Shown: one piece after another, positions 1 through 11,103 of the stretch | Layout of the letters: the number at the start of each line of letters is the position of its first letter | How positions within the stretch are numbered: the stretch's first letter is position 1 | NCBI GenBank assembly: GCA_903813345.2 | Contig: CAIIXF020000002.1 | Span: 30,062,926 to 30,126,925 of the forward strand | Reading direction: 5' to 3' | From: Owenia fusiformis | Lineage: Eukaryota; Annelida; Polychaeta; Sabellida; Oweniidae | Length of the DNA: 64,000 nt | Made by a program: the position numbers and the translations under genes | The notes under the pieces: model-generated | The model's input: the letters and a program-made list of their open reading frames with translations, nothing else | Told to the model about the DNA's origin: nothing | Databases searched by the model: none

Positions 1-22
1 TTTAATAAGTAAATAACCAGTT

Positions 23-3000
23 TTAATTGTCTCTGTATCTTACTGGCTTCATAACTGAAACACCACTTCTCAATCTGGTTTGAATAACTCTACTTGGAGT
101 ATTAACTTTTGAAATAGGAGAATGTATTTTCTGAGATACCTGAGAACCAGTAGGCTTAATATCAGAATGACTTGCATTTATAGATTCTGAAGTATCAGAA
201 AAATTCCTTGAATTTTCTCCTGTATTCATATCAGTATTGTATTGACTAGGTTCAGATGTAACCACTGGATCTGGTATTTTATGAAATGTTTTAGCTAAAT
301 GCTTTCGGTTACGTCTGTAAATAGCACCATCGTGTTCCACAATATAGGATCTAGGAATAGTACCCTTGCTTACAACTTTACCAGGTTCACTCCAGGTAGA
401 TTGATGATCTAGTTTGATTCTAACATTATCACCTGGTTTCAACTGTGGTAAAGCTCTAGCTGATTTATCATAGTATTTACAATATCTCATTTTTGCATTT
501 TCATCATTTGATCTTAACTTGTCATAGTTGAGAGGATCAGGATTTAATTTGCTTGAAATAGTTGGCAATGGAGTTTGTATTTGTCTCCCAAGCATCACTT
601 GTGCTGGAGTAAAACCTGTAGATGCAGAAGGAGTTGCATGATGTGCCATAAGAGAGAGTAAAGGATCTTCTGTTTTCAATATGTGCTTAGCAGCCTTCAA
701 AAATCTTTCAGACATCCCATTAGCCTGAGGGTAATGAGGACTACTAAATACATGTTTGAACCCATAGTCTCTGGCAAAGTTTTTGAACTCTAAACTTGTG
801 AACTGCGGTCCACCATCAGTTACTAAGGTTTCACATACCCCAAAGCGAGCAAATATTGCTTTCATTTTGTTTATGATCTTGCTAGCTGTAACACTTCCTG
901 GAATATTCAAAATTTCCATAAATCTTGAAAAATAATCAACTATCACCAGGAATTGCTTAGCTGCATATTGACACATGTCAGCACCAATTCTTTGCCACGG
1001 TCTATCGGGTAATGGTGTTGAAATCAGAGGTTCTTTTACATTAGTTGGTTTATACACTTGGCAATGTTCACAATGATTTACCATTTGTTTTATTCTTTCA
1101 CTGATACCTGGCCACCACACACTAGCTCTGGCACGCTCACGACATTTATTTATGCCAAAATGGCCTTGATGAATTTTACTCAATATATCATCATGCAATG
1201 ACCTTGGAATCACAATTCTATCACCATAGAGTAATAACCCATCTTGCACAGACAGACTAACACGTGCTTCATAGTATCTTTTAACATTATCAGGAATTTC
1301 ACTGTAATACTTTGGCCATCCATTCAATGTATAGTCAATAACCAATGATAATTCACTATCTTGAATTGATTTTTCACGTATCTGATCCATACGATTTGAT
1401 GTTACCGGTATTCCAGACATCACTGAGCTAACATGATATTCAACTGCTTGCACATCTTTTTCGCATTCAAGAGAACACTTGAGCGGTTTACGTGACAATA
1501 AGTCAGCAACTACTAAATCTTTACCACTTTTGTGCTCAGCAATAGCATTGAATCTCATGAATCTCAGCATCAATCTTTGACATCTGATTGGAATTTTATC
1601 TATGTCTTTATCATTGAACAATGGAATCAATGGCTTGTGATCACATAATAATTTGAAAGATTCCAAACCGATCAAATATCTATCTAACCTTTCACACGTC
1701 CACACGGCTGCCAAACATTCTTTCTCGATCTGAGCGTAACGTTTTTCCGCATCATTTAATGTTCGCGACACATATGCAACAGGACACCAATCATTATTGT
1801 GTTTTTGAAATACAGCGCCACCTATTCCGTAAGAACTAGCGTCTGCACTTACCATTGTCTCCAACTTTGAGTCATAAATCTTGAGAGTTGGGGCTTGAGA
1901 TAAAGCTTGTTTAACCTCACTGAAGGCTTTAATCTGAGCTTGATCCCATCTCCAAACAGTATCTTTTCTGAGCAATTCATTAAGCGGATATAACATTGTA
2001 GACAGATTTTTCAGATATCTTCCAAGATAATTAACTCCGCCTAAAAATGTACGTAACTCATCCACATTTTCCGGTGGCTCCATCTTTAGGATACCTTCAA
2101 CACGATCCGGATTGGGTTTTACACCATTTTTTCCGACGATTTGACCCACAAATCCAACTTCAGATTTTCTAAACACACATTTGTCTAAGTTGAGTTTCAT
2201 CTGAACACTATGAATTTTCTCAAGAACCATAGCTAATATTCGATCATGATCATTGACATTTTTCCCACCAATTATGACATCATCCATGAAAACGTCACAT
2301 TGCGGTATCTCACGAATCAAATTCGACATTTCACGTTGACATATTTCCGGCGCTAAGGAAACACCATTAGGTAAACGGGTATAGAAATATCTACCAAAAG
2401 GAGTCATGAATGTGGTTAACAATTGACTTTTCTCAGACAGACAAAACTGATGAAAACAGCCACTAAAATCTAATGTGCTGAAAACAGTACACTCTGATAA
2501 CTTGTTGAAAACTGAATCAGTAGTTGGCATTGTATATCTCTCTCGTTTTATCTGTTTATTGAGTTTACGATAATCACCACATATTCTTATTCTGGCTTTA
2601 CCAGCTTTAGTAGGTTTCCTTTTTACAGGGATCATTGGGCTACACCATTCAGTTGGCTCAGTAACCTTGCGGATCTTACCCTCCGACTCCATAAGGTCTA
2701 ACTCCTGTTTTACATCATTTAATAAGGGATATGGTACCCTGTGAGGAGTGTTGACTGAGTATGGAGTTGCATTATCTTGGAGTTGAATATCCACAAGCTT
2801 ACCTTTATATTTGCCATCATTACCAAACAAATCATTTGCAACATGATCACTGACAGGCAATTTGAGATTTTTCACATTGTTACCCAATTGTATCTTTTCA
2901 GATTGTACATTTTTCACACTCTCATTTTTACCAAATTGTACATTTTCAGATTTTATTTCCTGTACATTTACATTTGTCAACTCAATCAAGCCAAGTTTCA

Positions 3001-4153
3001 CTGATGCGTTTCTACTTAATAAACTATCAACTTTTTCATTGACAACATACACACGTAAATATACATTGTCTTTAAGCTTGGCTAGGAATTGGCCTTTAGC
3101 CTTAAGACGTCCACCAGGACTTCCAAGCTCACAATCAGTAGGTATTAGTGGTGGAGCATTTTCCATCTGCAGATATTTTGAGTAGCTAATCACTGTAACA
3201 TCCGCTCCAGTGTCTATTTTGAAGTCAATCAAGTTTTTATTTAATGGAAGCATAACTCTCCATGGTTTAATGTATCTCTCAGGATCATTGTATTCTTTGT
3301 ATTTTACATCCACTTCGTCAATAACATGCACTAATGGTTCATCATTATTAATCTCACTATGAACTACTTCAGTCAGTACCTTTTTCCGAGCTGCTTTTGG
3401 CTGCTCTTGACCTCTGGGTTTAGACACGCCTTTCTTGCTGCGACAGGCTCGGCTGAAGTGATCTCTCCCGTTACACTTGAAACAGGTTTTCCCGATAGCT
3501 GGACATTTATCGTTATTATGATCACCTTTGCATCGTGTGCAAGTTGATTTATCACCTCGAAATCGGAATGTGGATTTCTTAGACTTCTGTCTGGCTACAG
3601 AATCTAATTCAGCATCTTGGTTTTGCTGCTTAATCAATTCGTGATAACGAGCTTTCTGAATAATCTGCTCCAAAGTAAATGTTTTCATTTGTAGCTCCAT
3701 GGCTAACTTTTTATCAGCAAGTCCATTTAATAAGCGAACTTTAATTCTGCGATCCTTATCATCGAAATCACATTTGTCGGCGAGATGATATAAATCTCGT
3801 ATGAAGCTTTCCACCGACTCACCCTCATTTTGACTACGTTGGTCAAATAAAAGTTCCTCATGAAAAATGTTTATTTTAGGCATGAAATAGGTGTCAAATT
3901 TTTCAATAACAATGTCAAAAGTAATATTTGGAAGTGCATTACCATCTTCACCCACAACAGGAGGAAAATCAAATGTTCTGTAGATTTTATCGGCTTCCAT
4001 TCCCATTGAGTATAACAGTCCTGCAACTTGGACATCATCGTCCTCTTTGTGGAGTTTAGTGGCCAATCTAAAACGTTTGAAGTTCGACTTCCAGTCCAAC
4101 CATGAATTCGGCTTGTCAAATTCGAACTTGTCAGGGGGACTAAACTTAGCCAT
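23..4153 (-). CDS. Ty3/Gypsy retrotransposon gag-pol polyprotein, intact
   Basis: This is one uninterrupted 1376-residue frame for retrotransposon particle formation, reverse transcription and integration. In order: a gag-like N-terminus (about 1-200); two zinc knuckles near 203-238, the first spaced CX2CX3HX4C and the second canonical CX2CX4HX4C; an aspartic protease with DTGAD near 312; reverse transcriptase with FMDD near 620; RNase H beginning near 770 (DASSYG); an integrase zinc-binding region near 990-1030; and the integrase DDE core with D, D (TDGGPQF) and E (NGMSERF) at about 1060-1145. A GPY/F-like tail follows, and I see no chromodomain. The size and the gag-pol fusion fit the invertebrate K02A2.6-like/Mag-type group, which is an inference. 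No frameshift or stop is present, so the copy looks young. The 3' LTR would lie left of base 1. Confidence 0.95.
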   Translation of the reverse strand: MAKFSPPDKFEFDKPNSWLDWKSNFKRFRLATKLHKEDDDVQVAGLLYSMGMEADKIYRTFDFPPVVGEDGNALPNITFDIVIEKFDTYFMPKINIFHEELLFDQRSQNEGESVESFIRDLYHLADKCDFDDKDRRIKVRLLNGLADKKLAMELQMKTFTLEQIIQKARYHELIKQQNQDAELDSVARQKSKKSTFRFRGDKSTCTRCKGDHNNDKCPAIGKTCFKCNGRDHFSRACRSKKGVSKPRGQEQPKAARKKVLTEVVHSEINNDEPLVHVIDEVDVKYKEYNDPERYIKPWRVMLPLNKNLIDFKIDTGADVTVISYSKYLQMENAPPLIPTDCELGSPGGRLKAKGQFLAKLKDNVYLRVYVVNEKVDSLLSRNASVKLGLIELTNVNVQEIKSENVQFGKNESVKNVQSEKIQLGNNVKNLKLPVSDHVANDLFGNDGKYKGKLVDIQLQDNATPYSVNTPHRVPYPLLNDVKQELDLMESEGKIRKVTEPTEWCSPMIPVKRKPTKAGKARIRICGDYRKLNKQIKRERYTMPTTDSVFNKLSECTVFSTLDFSGCFHQFCLSEKSQLLTTFMTPFGRYFYTRLPNGVSLAPEICQREMSNLIREIPQCDVFMDDVIIGGKNVNDHDRILAMVLEKIHSVQMKLNLDKCVFRKSEVGFVGQIVGKNGVKPNPDRVEGILKMEPPENVDELRTFLGGVNYLGRYLKNLSTMLYPLNELLRKDTVWRWDQAQIKAFSEVKQALSQAPTLKIYDSKLETMVSADASSYGIGGAVFQKHNNDWCPVAYVSRTLNDAEKRYAQIEKECLAAVWTCERLDRYLIGLESFKLLCDHKPLIPLFNDKDIDKIPIRCQRLMLRFMRFNAIAEHKSGKDLVVADLLSRKPLKCSLECEKDVQAVEYHVSSVMSGIPVTSNRMDQIREKSIQDSELSLVIDYTLNGWPKYYSEIPDNVKRYYEARVSLSVQDGLLLYGDRIVIPRSLHDDILSKIHQGHFGINKCRERARASVWWPGISERIKQMVNHCEHCQVYKPTNVKEPLISTPLPDRPWQRIGADMCQYAAKQFLVIVDYFSRFMEILNIPGSVTASKIINKMKAIFARFGVCETLVTDGGPQFTSLEFKNFARDYGFKHVFSSPHYPQANGMSERFLKAAKHILKTEDPLLSLMAHHATPSASTGFTPAQVMLGRQIQTPLPTISSKLNPDPLNYDKLRSNDENAKMRYCKYYDKSARALPQLKPGDNVRIKLDHQSTWSEPGKVVSKGTIPRSYIVEHDGAIYRRNRKHLAKTFHKIPDPVVTSEPSQYNTDMNTGENSRNFSDTSESINASHSDIKPTGSQVSQKIHSPISKVNTPSRVIQTRLRSGVSVMKPVRYRDN

Positions 4154-4573
4154 TGTGTCTTTTTGTGAAGAAATAATCCGAAATAATCGTATAATAAGTC
4201 ACATATAATCCAAATACTGTTCTGCAAATTTCCGAGTATGGGCGATAATATTTTGTCTTGCTATGCGCATGCGCTAAGTACTACGTCACTTCCTAGTGCG
4301 GGTGTACTTGCAATATTCCACATGGAGATGAACCTGGGCTGCCATATTGAATAATGAGTTCTGATTGCGATCTTTGCACCCAGATTTCGCCATATACACA
4401 TAAATTATACAGTTAAATGTAGTCTACACACTGTCTCTAAGGCTTCATATAGACCATGCCATTAGTTTCCGCTGCCATCATGTCTTAACTGCCGAGTATT
4501 CTGGGAGAACTTATGAGAACAAGACAACGCTTCAACTACAACTGTAATTTATTAATTTGTATTTGTTTATTTA
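4154..4573 (-). other. Gypsy leader / probable 5' LTR region, unresolved
   Basis: This stretch lies upstream of the gag-pol start on the minus strand and should hold the untranslated leader, primer-binding site and 5' LTR of the Gypsy element. The partner LTR is outside the window, so the LTR ends cannot be found by self-comparison. Minus-strand TGG-starting stretches near 4343 and 4213 are possible primer-binding sites, but neither could be matched to a tRNA end. No other gene is visible. Confidence 0.35.
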
Positions 4574-4574
4574 A

Positions 4575-6641
4575 TTTGTTTTGCTGACGATAACATCATC
4601 TGGGCAGCAGGCAGAGACATTACAGCCTTACAAACAACCCTGAATAAAGATCTACAGAAGGTAGCTGTCGATTGGTGTGACTCCTGGAACATGGAAATCG
4701 CTCCAGAAAAAACAGAATACATTGTTTTTAGTCCACCAGGCACTACCCATAACCACATAAACATCAAGATCAATGACAAACCTCTCAAAGAATGTACCCA
4801 GAAAAAGATCCTGGGCACCATCATAGACAACAAGCTGACATTTACACCACATCTGGAGCACAAACAGAAAAAAGCATACGGGGCCCTCACTGGTATTATG
4901 AATTTTACCAACAGCACAAAAGGCTGCAGTGAAGAGGTCTTCATGCTACTGTACAAATCCCTGGTGGTTCCCCATTTCGAGACAGGGATATCAGCCGCAA
5001 TAACAGCTACTAACAAAGCGGAAACCCTGTTCTCTCAAGTACAACGAACAGCACTACTCAGAGCCTCTGGCTGCATTAACTCTACCAGTACCGAGGTTCT
5101 AGAAGTAATTACTGGAACGCTTCCGGTAGATATACTGATACAAACTAGGCAATGTCAGGAAGCAGTTCGGATCCTCACAAACAGAAACAACGACCCAATC
5201 ACAGAAGAGTATCACCTCTGGAAGGACTCTAAATCAACAGAGAGATTCATCACAGCATTCAATCTTCTTGAATCTAGACTAAGAAGGCTTAAGTGCCCAA
5301 CTGATCCTCATCACTATACAAAACATATGTACCACTCTCCTGAGATTGAAACTTTTATGTCATCTGAAGTTACAGTCCACCAGGATGAGTTCACTAATTC
5401 TAAAGATGCTCAATGTGATAAAATTAAAGAATTATTGGACAAGACCACGGCACAGGACACAATCATTTTCACGGACGGATCAGCTCAGGGAAATCCAGGG
5501 CCAACGGGGGCTGCTGCCATAATCTACATCAATGGACTCAGCTCTACACCGATCTGTCTAGGTAAACCAGTGTCGAAACAAGGTAATAATTACCATGCCG
5601 AGATCTACGCACTACGTCTAGCCATGGAATTCACCTGCAATTCACCAACAAACAAGAATATCATAATATTGAGTGACTGCCAACCAGCCATCATATCATC
5701 ATTCAATTCCACCAAACTAAAATCACTCAACCAGGACATTCTCTGCATAAGGGACAAATGCAAAACTCTTATCAGCCAAGACAAAATATTGAATGTCCAC
5801 TGGGTCCCAGGACATCTGGGAATTACTGGGAATGAATTGGCAGACAAGTCAGCAAAGTGTGCTGCTAAATGTACTAATCAACTTATGCCATCCAATGCAA
5901 CAAAATCAACAGCATATAAACTGATAAAAGATAACTCTTTATTAATATGGCAGAGAAGATTCAATAATTCTGTCAAAGTCAGTCAGTTACAACCAAGTAT
6001 CACCAAGGTTAAAACTAAAAAACCCATTATAGCTATAGGTAATAGAAAAGCCCGCAATGTTATAAATCAGATCATATCTGGCCATACAAAGCTCAATAGC
6101 CATCATAGTAAGATCAATCCCAATGTTGAATCTCCGAACTGTCCTCACTGCAAAATCCCTGAGACTATAAAACATTATGTTTTTGACTGTTCCAGATTTG
6201 AGACACAGAGGGAACAATTGATGGCAGATGTCAACTTTCTACTTCTGGGAGTAAATCATAACCCATATATCACCATCAGGACTCTAACTGGCCTAGATAG
6301 TGAAATTGACGACAATATAAACACTAAGATCCTCCAGAAATTCCAGGCTTATATAGCCTCGACAAGGAGATTCTAAATTAAAGAACTTTGTATATAGTAG
6401 GAGATAGTGACTCTTTCTCAGGTTAGCTGAAGTAAGCTAACTCATCTACATTTTTATTAAGCTTTCAACTCCTAATACATCAAAATTAAGCGCTCTCTCT
6501 CCAAACCACAAGTACAAAGTATAAGTGATAATTACAAGTGAGAAATGAAACACAAGTGATAAACTGTAGCAAGTGTTCAAAGGCAGCATAACAGTGCCAA
6601 TGGCCTTAGACACAAAGGCCTAAAGGAAGAAGAAGAAGAAT
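4575..6641 (+). mobile_element. 5'-truncated non-LTR retrotransposon (Jockey/I-type)
   Basis: The element starts abruptly inside the reverse transcriptase domain and ends in a GAA-repeat tail at about 6623-6641, as expected for target-primed reverse transcription with incomplete synthesis. The 3' UTR ends with a motif containing AAAGGCCTAAAGG before the GAA tail. A short AT-rich direct repeat, TTTATTT, occurs at 4566-4572 and again just after the tail. It could be the target-site duplication but is too simple to be sure. Confidence 0.85.
4580..6376 (+). pseudogene. Non-LTR ORF2 remnant: RT C-terminus plus RNase H
   Basis: The frame opens with FADD, the catalytic motif of reverse transcriptase, and continues through the thumb. 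An RNase H domain follows, with TDGSAQGNPGP near 5471, a conserved glutamate in YHAEIYAL near 5593, SDCQP near 5673, and HWVPGHLGITGNELAD near 5800. A C-terminal zinc-like motif (CPHC...H...C) lies near 6139-6190. The first in-frame ATG at 4691 is internal and is not a true start. Endonuclease, ORF1 and most of the RT are missing, so this copy cannot move on its own. The remaining frame has no stop until 6374, which suggests recent insertion. Confidence 0.88.
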
Positions 6642-7866
6642 TTATTTCAGAACTGACCAATGACGTCACTGCTATGATCACGTGACTTAACATATCTTAA
6701 AGGGACACTATACATAGATTTACAGTATATATTATGACACACAGATTCTATTGTTCCCGTATAAATTAGTTCTTATTGATGTATATAGGGCAATTTTCCC
6801 GTTTGAGTTTGTTACTTTTGGGCAAAGAGCTCAAGGTACAAATGTCCTTTTCGCCAGTTGGAGACTGGTTAGTAAACAGTAGCCCCTTAGACAATGTAAA
6901 TAATGTATATAGTCCCGGAACAGCCAGACATTTTTCTTAATGAATTAACAAGGTGGATGTTGTTCAAGTAGATCAAGTCAGACAAGTGATGTTCTAATAA
7001 AGACCGTAGTAGTATTGCTTGATAGTCCGAGCTGTCCCATTATTCCACATAGTTCCAAAAGATGGAGCCATTTGTCCCATGGTGAATGAATTCAAATATA
7101 ATTCAAATAAGAAGGTTTCTATGAAACTTGAATACATATTGTTTCTATGAAACAGTATCTCATTATTAGTCCAAAAGTCCAAGTTAGACCCGAAAAGAAT
7201 GGATGTCCCAAAGGAAAATCCCAATGTCCCGAGATACCTGGAAACGAATGCTTTTGTATTTATCTTAATGTTACGAATTATCCAGGATTGATGACTTGTT
7301 AAGGTATCCCAATCCCCGTAGAAATGAGTTGATCATTCAAATTGCCCCTGTAGATGAGAAGATGTGTCCCGTGTCCCATATTTGTGAGAATATGAAAATT
7401 TGGCTTGTGTACCGATGGTGTGACCCTGTCCCGTTATTGGTTTACTTTTTGGTGAATTGCTACAACACGATAGGATGTCTGTGTAGCAATGTTTCAGGGA
7501 TGCAGAACAGAAGATGTCAACATAATCAGATGCAAGCTGAAGATTCACCACTACAATTTACAGACCTGTCAACCTCTCACATATTTTTACGGGAATCTAC
7601 AGACATTAAAGAACACTGAGCAATAATCTCAAATGCATGAAGTTTGAACATTTGGTGCATTCCATGATTGATGGCAGATAATAAACTGCAGTGAATGAAC
7701 TTTTGAACTTTGATATTGCAGATCCAGAGAAGAATGCAGCGATATATAGACTAATAAAATAATGACAGTGTAAAATTACTATAATTTTAGGTGCTGACAT
7801 TACATGTTTATCAAATCAAGGACTTCCATTTTTTATTTTTAAAGCGTGTTCGGGTCGAACACTTAT
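6642..7866 (+). other. No recognised gene; possible internal remnant of an LTR element
   Basis: Only short unrelated frames are present. Because a polypurine tract and an LTR-like segment follow, this may be the decayed 3' internal part of an LTR retrotransposon, but no pol motif is readable. The stretch repeatedly contains GTCCC words without a clear period. Confidence 0.3.
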
Positions 7867-9159
7867 TAAAGAGGGAAGCTGTGTAACAACCCACCAAATT
7901 CATATATACTTATAACATAATTTCTCTTATTATTTGGTGTGCTGTTACTGTATTTATCTCTTTATTTAATTAGATTTTGACTTTAATTGTTTATAAGTTG
8001 TATGTTTATATGCATTCAGATGATATTCACTCTATAAGAAGAATGCCTATCTCCACATAAATACTTTTCAGTGATGGCGTATTGATATTAAAGGTACAAA
8101 TAGTGCAGAATATAGTCCCAGGATTTTATCCAGTAATTACCATTAATTATAAGCAATTTACTTCAATCACAACTTCTGTATTCAGCGTATTTATGTTAAT
8201 CATATTTTGGTATCTGTGTTAGGTGTGAAATACTTTTATTTGTTAGGTTAGTTTATTAATTCGGCGTAAGGTTTTCCTCAGTTGAGAAGTTTGGTTTGTG
8301 TTCTGTTTAGATTTCAACTGTAAGGCTGCTAATGGATATATCTCCTGCGTTTCGATCGATTTTGCAGTGTTCCGACTCTATTGGTGTTAGGTAAATATAT
8401 ATTTGTATTAATCAAATGATGATCAACAAATTGATATATGTTTTATGACATTCTGTTTCGAGATTTGACATGAAAGTTACCTTGAAATGTATATAATGCT
8501 TCGGCCCAAAAGTTGCCCAGGAGCCCCTTTACATCTCCTCTAGTCCCAGGACCATGTATCCTATTAGAGAGATGTATTTCCCCTTCCCAAAGTACCCCAT
8601 AGTCCAGCTTTCCCAGTCTCTGGAAATTCCGGCATTCATATTGCAAATTTCCAACCATGTAGCTCGTGTTAGTCACTTGCTAGTCACTTTCTAGTCACTT
8701 GCTAGTCACTTGTTAGCTCGTGTTAGTCACTTGTTATAATTCGTGCTAGTCATTGTTAGTCCATGTTAGTCACTTTATATAGAAACTTCTCCCAGAACAC
8801 AGTTTGAATATTCATAACTAATTATTACTGTACTATTGTCATTTTTTATGTTTTATATCCAAACAATATACACATGTAAATATGTTTCTTTATTTAAAAC
8901 TTTTGTCGTGTTATATTTCTTTAAGATGATATTATCCCCCCTTTCATGAGGCAATTTCCAGTATAATCAAGATGTAGAGATTTTTACCAGAACGCCATCT
9001 TTCTTTTGACATAAAAGTTTATTTCTTATAAGACTCATTGTAAAGACAGATGTTTTACACCCCCCATAATTAACTAAAAATAAAGTTCATAATTTTAACC
9101 AATAACATCTCCCTCTCTTTTAACCACGCTACCAAAGTATATTTTGAGGGGATGTTACA
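7867..9159 (+). mobile_element. Polypurine tract and probable 3' LTR
   Basis: A purine run (AAAGAGGGAAGC, about 7868-7879) is followed directly by TGTAACAACCC at about 7882. The segment closes with GGGGATGTTACA at 9159, so the ends form the TG...CA inverted pair typical of an LTR of about 1.28 kb. The polypurine tract argues for the 3' end of an LTR element rather than a solo LTR. No second LTR is in the window, so this rests on end structure alone. It stops about 140 bp before the first exon of the upstream sphingomyelinase relative. Confidence 0.5.
8664..8778 (+). repeat. Minisatellite of TAGTCACTTGC-type units
   Basis: About eight imperfect direct copies of an 11-13 bp unit containing TTAGTCACTTG or CTAGTCACTTG, with two longer units containing GCTCGTG. 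The array lies inside the probable LTR. Confidence 0.75.
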
Positions 9160-9300
9160 GAATTATCACTTCTGTTGCAAATACATTCAAAGAATCAAAA
9201 AAGTGTACAGTGTCATTGAATTATTTATATATGGGTCAGATATCAAAGATATCCAAGTTGTTCTAATGAATCAAGAATGCGTTACTATTACATGTTTTAG

Positions 9301-11051
9301 GAGGCGTTCATGGGTGGCTGTTGGCCAGACATCAACATGAGAGAACTGATAAACTTCAACGGCTTCCCATACATTACTGGTTTCGGAGATATCAAACAAT
9401 ATAGAAATGGGGGCATCTTTATCGCGTCGAGATGGCCCATTGATATGGTTCAATCTAGATTCCAATTGTATGATTATAGGGTATGTTTTAACAGTTCTGC
9501 CACGGCCTTGTATTACCCATGCTGCTGTCGCGTCGTTTATGCGCGACGGTGCCAGCAGTTATTTTTTAATTTAGATCACCTACATTTTGCTTATATCGAT
9601 TTCTTCCTGATTTTGCTTCCGAACACTCCATCATGTCCATGGCATTAAAGGTTTTAAATTCCACATGGAAAGGTTGGTAATAAGCAAGACGTGGTTAATT
9701 TAGATGCAAAACAACCGTTGGACCGCACCGGTCACGCTGTGGCACCAGGCACCCGTTCTCTCCATCATCGGTAGTTGCGTATACAAAGGGTGTAAGTGTA
9801 TCCGCTGCTTTATTTGATTGCCTGAGTGAGGTTTTATTCTGATTTTTAGGGTCACCCTGTGATAATATCTTTTTCATTTTATTTTTCTGTAAGCTGTACA
9901 ATTTGCCCAATCGTGGGATAAAAGTATAATAAAGCCCATAATAATAAAAAAAACATCTAATTTTTCTTTAAAGGCATATGCTAATTTTACTGGGGATGAG
10001 TTATCGAATATGGGTTTTGAGTATGTCAAAATAATAAAGCGCGTCAACAGTACATCTAAACCCTTCCACATCTTCGGAGCCTATATGCAAGGTCATTCAT
10101 GTAATGGCGCGAGAACAGCTCTAGCACGTGTCGCCGTAGCTCGAGATATGCACGACGGTGGCAGCGTTCATATCCCAAGCAGCGAACCTGTGATTTACGT
10201 CGGTGACTTTGGTGTTGATAAGACTGTCGAGCGTACACATTTAGATGATATTATGAGAGCCCTTCATGCTACGGTTCCTGCTGTGTCTGGCAATCTTACG
10301 GGGACGTTTGATGCAAACAAAAATAAACTGGCAAGGGTAAGTGAATTGTTGATAGAATCATTGTAAACCAATAATTTTATCTTCAAGACGATTACAATAA
10401 ACTGGAATGTACAAAACTCCCCTAATTTCTTAAAAATTGACTGATATATTAGAGCCGTTATGTTGTATTTATACGGGAAGTTTATCGTAACCCTCTGTCA
10501 CGCTACCAAAGATGATGCTTTATAAATTGCTTAATTGCTTTAATTTCCAGTGGGGCAAATCAAGCGACGATCCGGCAGTGCAATGGTTGGATTACGTTGT
10601 GTACAGTAAAGAGCACCAGCAACCAAAATCGGTCTCCATGGTAGCACATGATGTGAAGGCAGACCAGGCTTTCAACATATGTTGGTGTGGAGGCTGTATG
10701 TTAAAGGTAAGAATCGCAGTATTTGATTGGAAAACTGACTTCCCTTGATCAAATAAAGAAATGTACTCTGCAGTATGCACCACTACTTTACATTGCGCAG
10801 TATACCAACATTAATTTTGAAACGTGATCACCCCAACACTCTTCTGTTCACATACGTTCGATCTAGAGAGTAAATCACAAGAAGTCAAATCAAATACTTC
10901 ACATTTTCCTTAAAAATCAATATCAAAGTAAGAGAGATGTTGTTTTTATTTACAGAGTTCGGATTATTTGCCAGGAAGCAGTTGCTCGAATGCTCAAGGA
11001 ATTCGAGACCTTTCTGACCATTTCCCAGTAACTGCAAAATTTGAATTTTAA
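9301..11051 (+). CDS. Sphingomyelinase C-like protein, last four exons, catalytic residues altered
   Basis: Exons 9301-9480, 9974-10336, 10551-10706 and 10956-11051 match the last four exons of the gene at 14356-19275 in phase (all phase 0) and nearly in length (180, 363, 156, 96 nt against 180, 360, 156, 99). All are open and bounded by AG and GT. The fold is the endonuclease/exonuclease/phosphatase type of bacterial-style sphingomyelinase C. The metal-binding Glu (first codon of the first exon) and the terminal SDHFPV motif are kept. The Thr-His of FGTH is replaced by Ala-Tyr, and GDFNV reads GDFGV, so a catalytic His and Asn are gone. Exons for the signal peptide, the Cys-rich modules and the MSYN motif are not found upstream in the window. 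It may be a pseudoenzyme, a gene whose 5' end is displaced beyond the transposon block, or a decaying pseudogene that still keeps its frames. Confidence 0.8.
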
Positions 11052-11097
11052 CATTAATACACATTTCATCGTAAAACACTGTGATTGAGCGATTGTG

Positions 11098-11103
11098 AAT
11101 AAA
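11098..11103 (+). terminator. Poly(A) signal of the upstream sphingomyelinase relative
   Basis: AATAAA lies 47 bases after the stop codon. The downstream copy has the equivalent signal at the equivalent place. Confidence 0.75.

Noticed and set aside
4691-6376. Treating the 561-codon frame as a complete host gene starting at 4691
   Set aside because: The same frame continues upstream through the FADD reverse-transcriptase motif, so the ATG is internal to a truncated retrotransposon.
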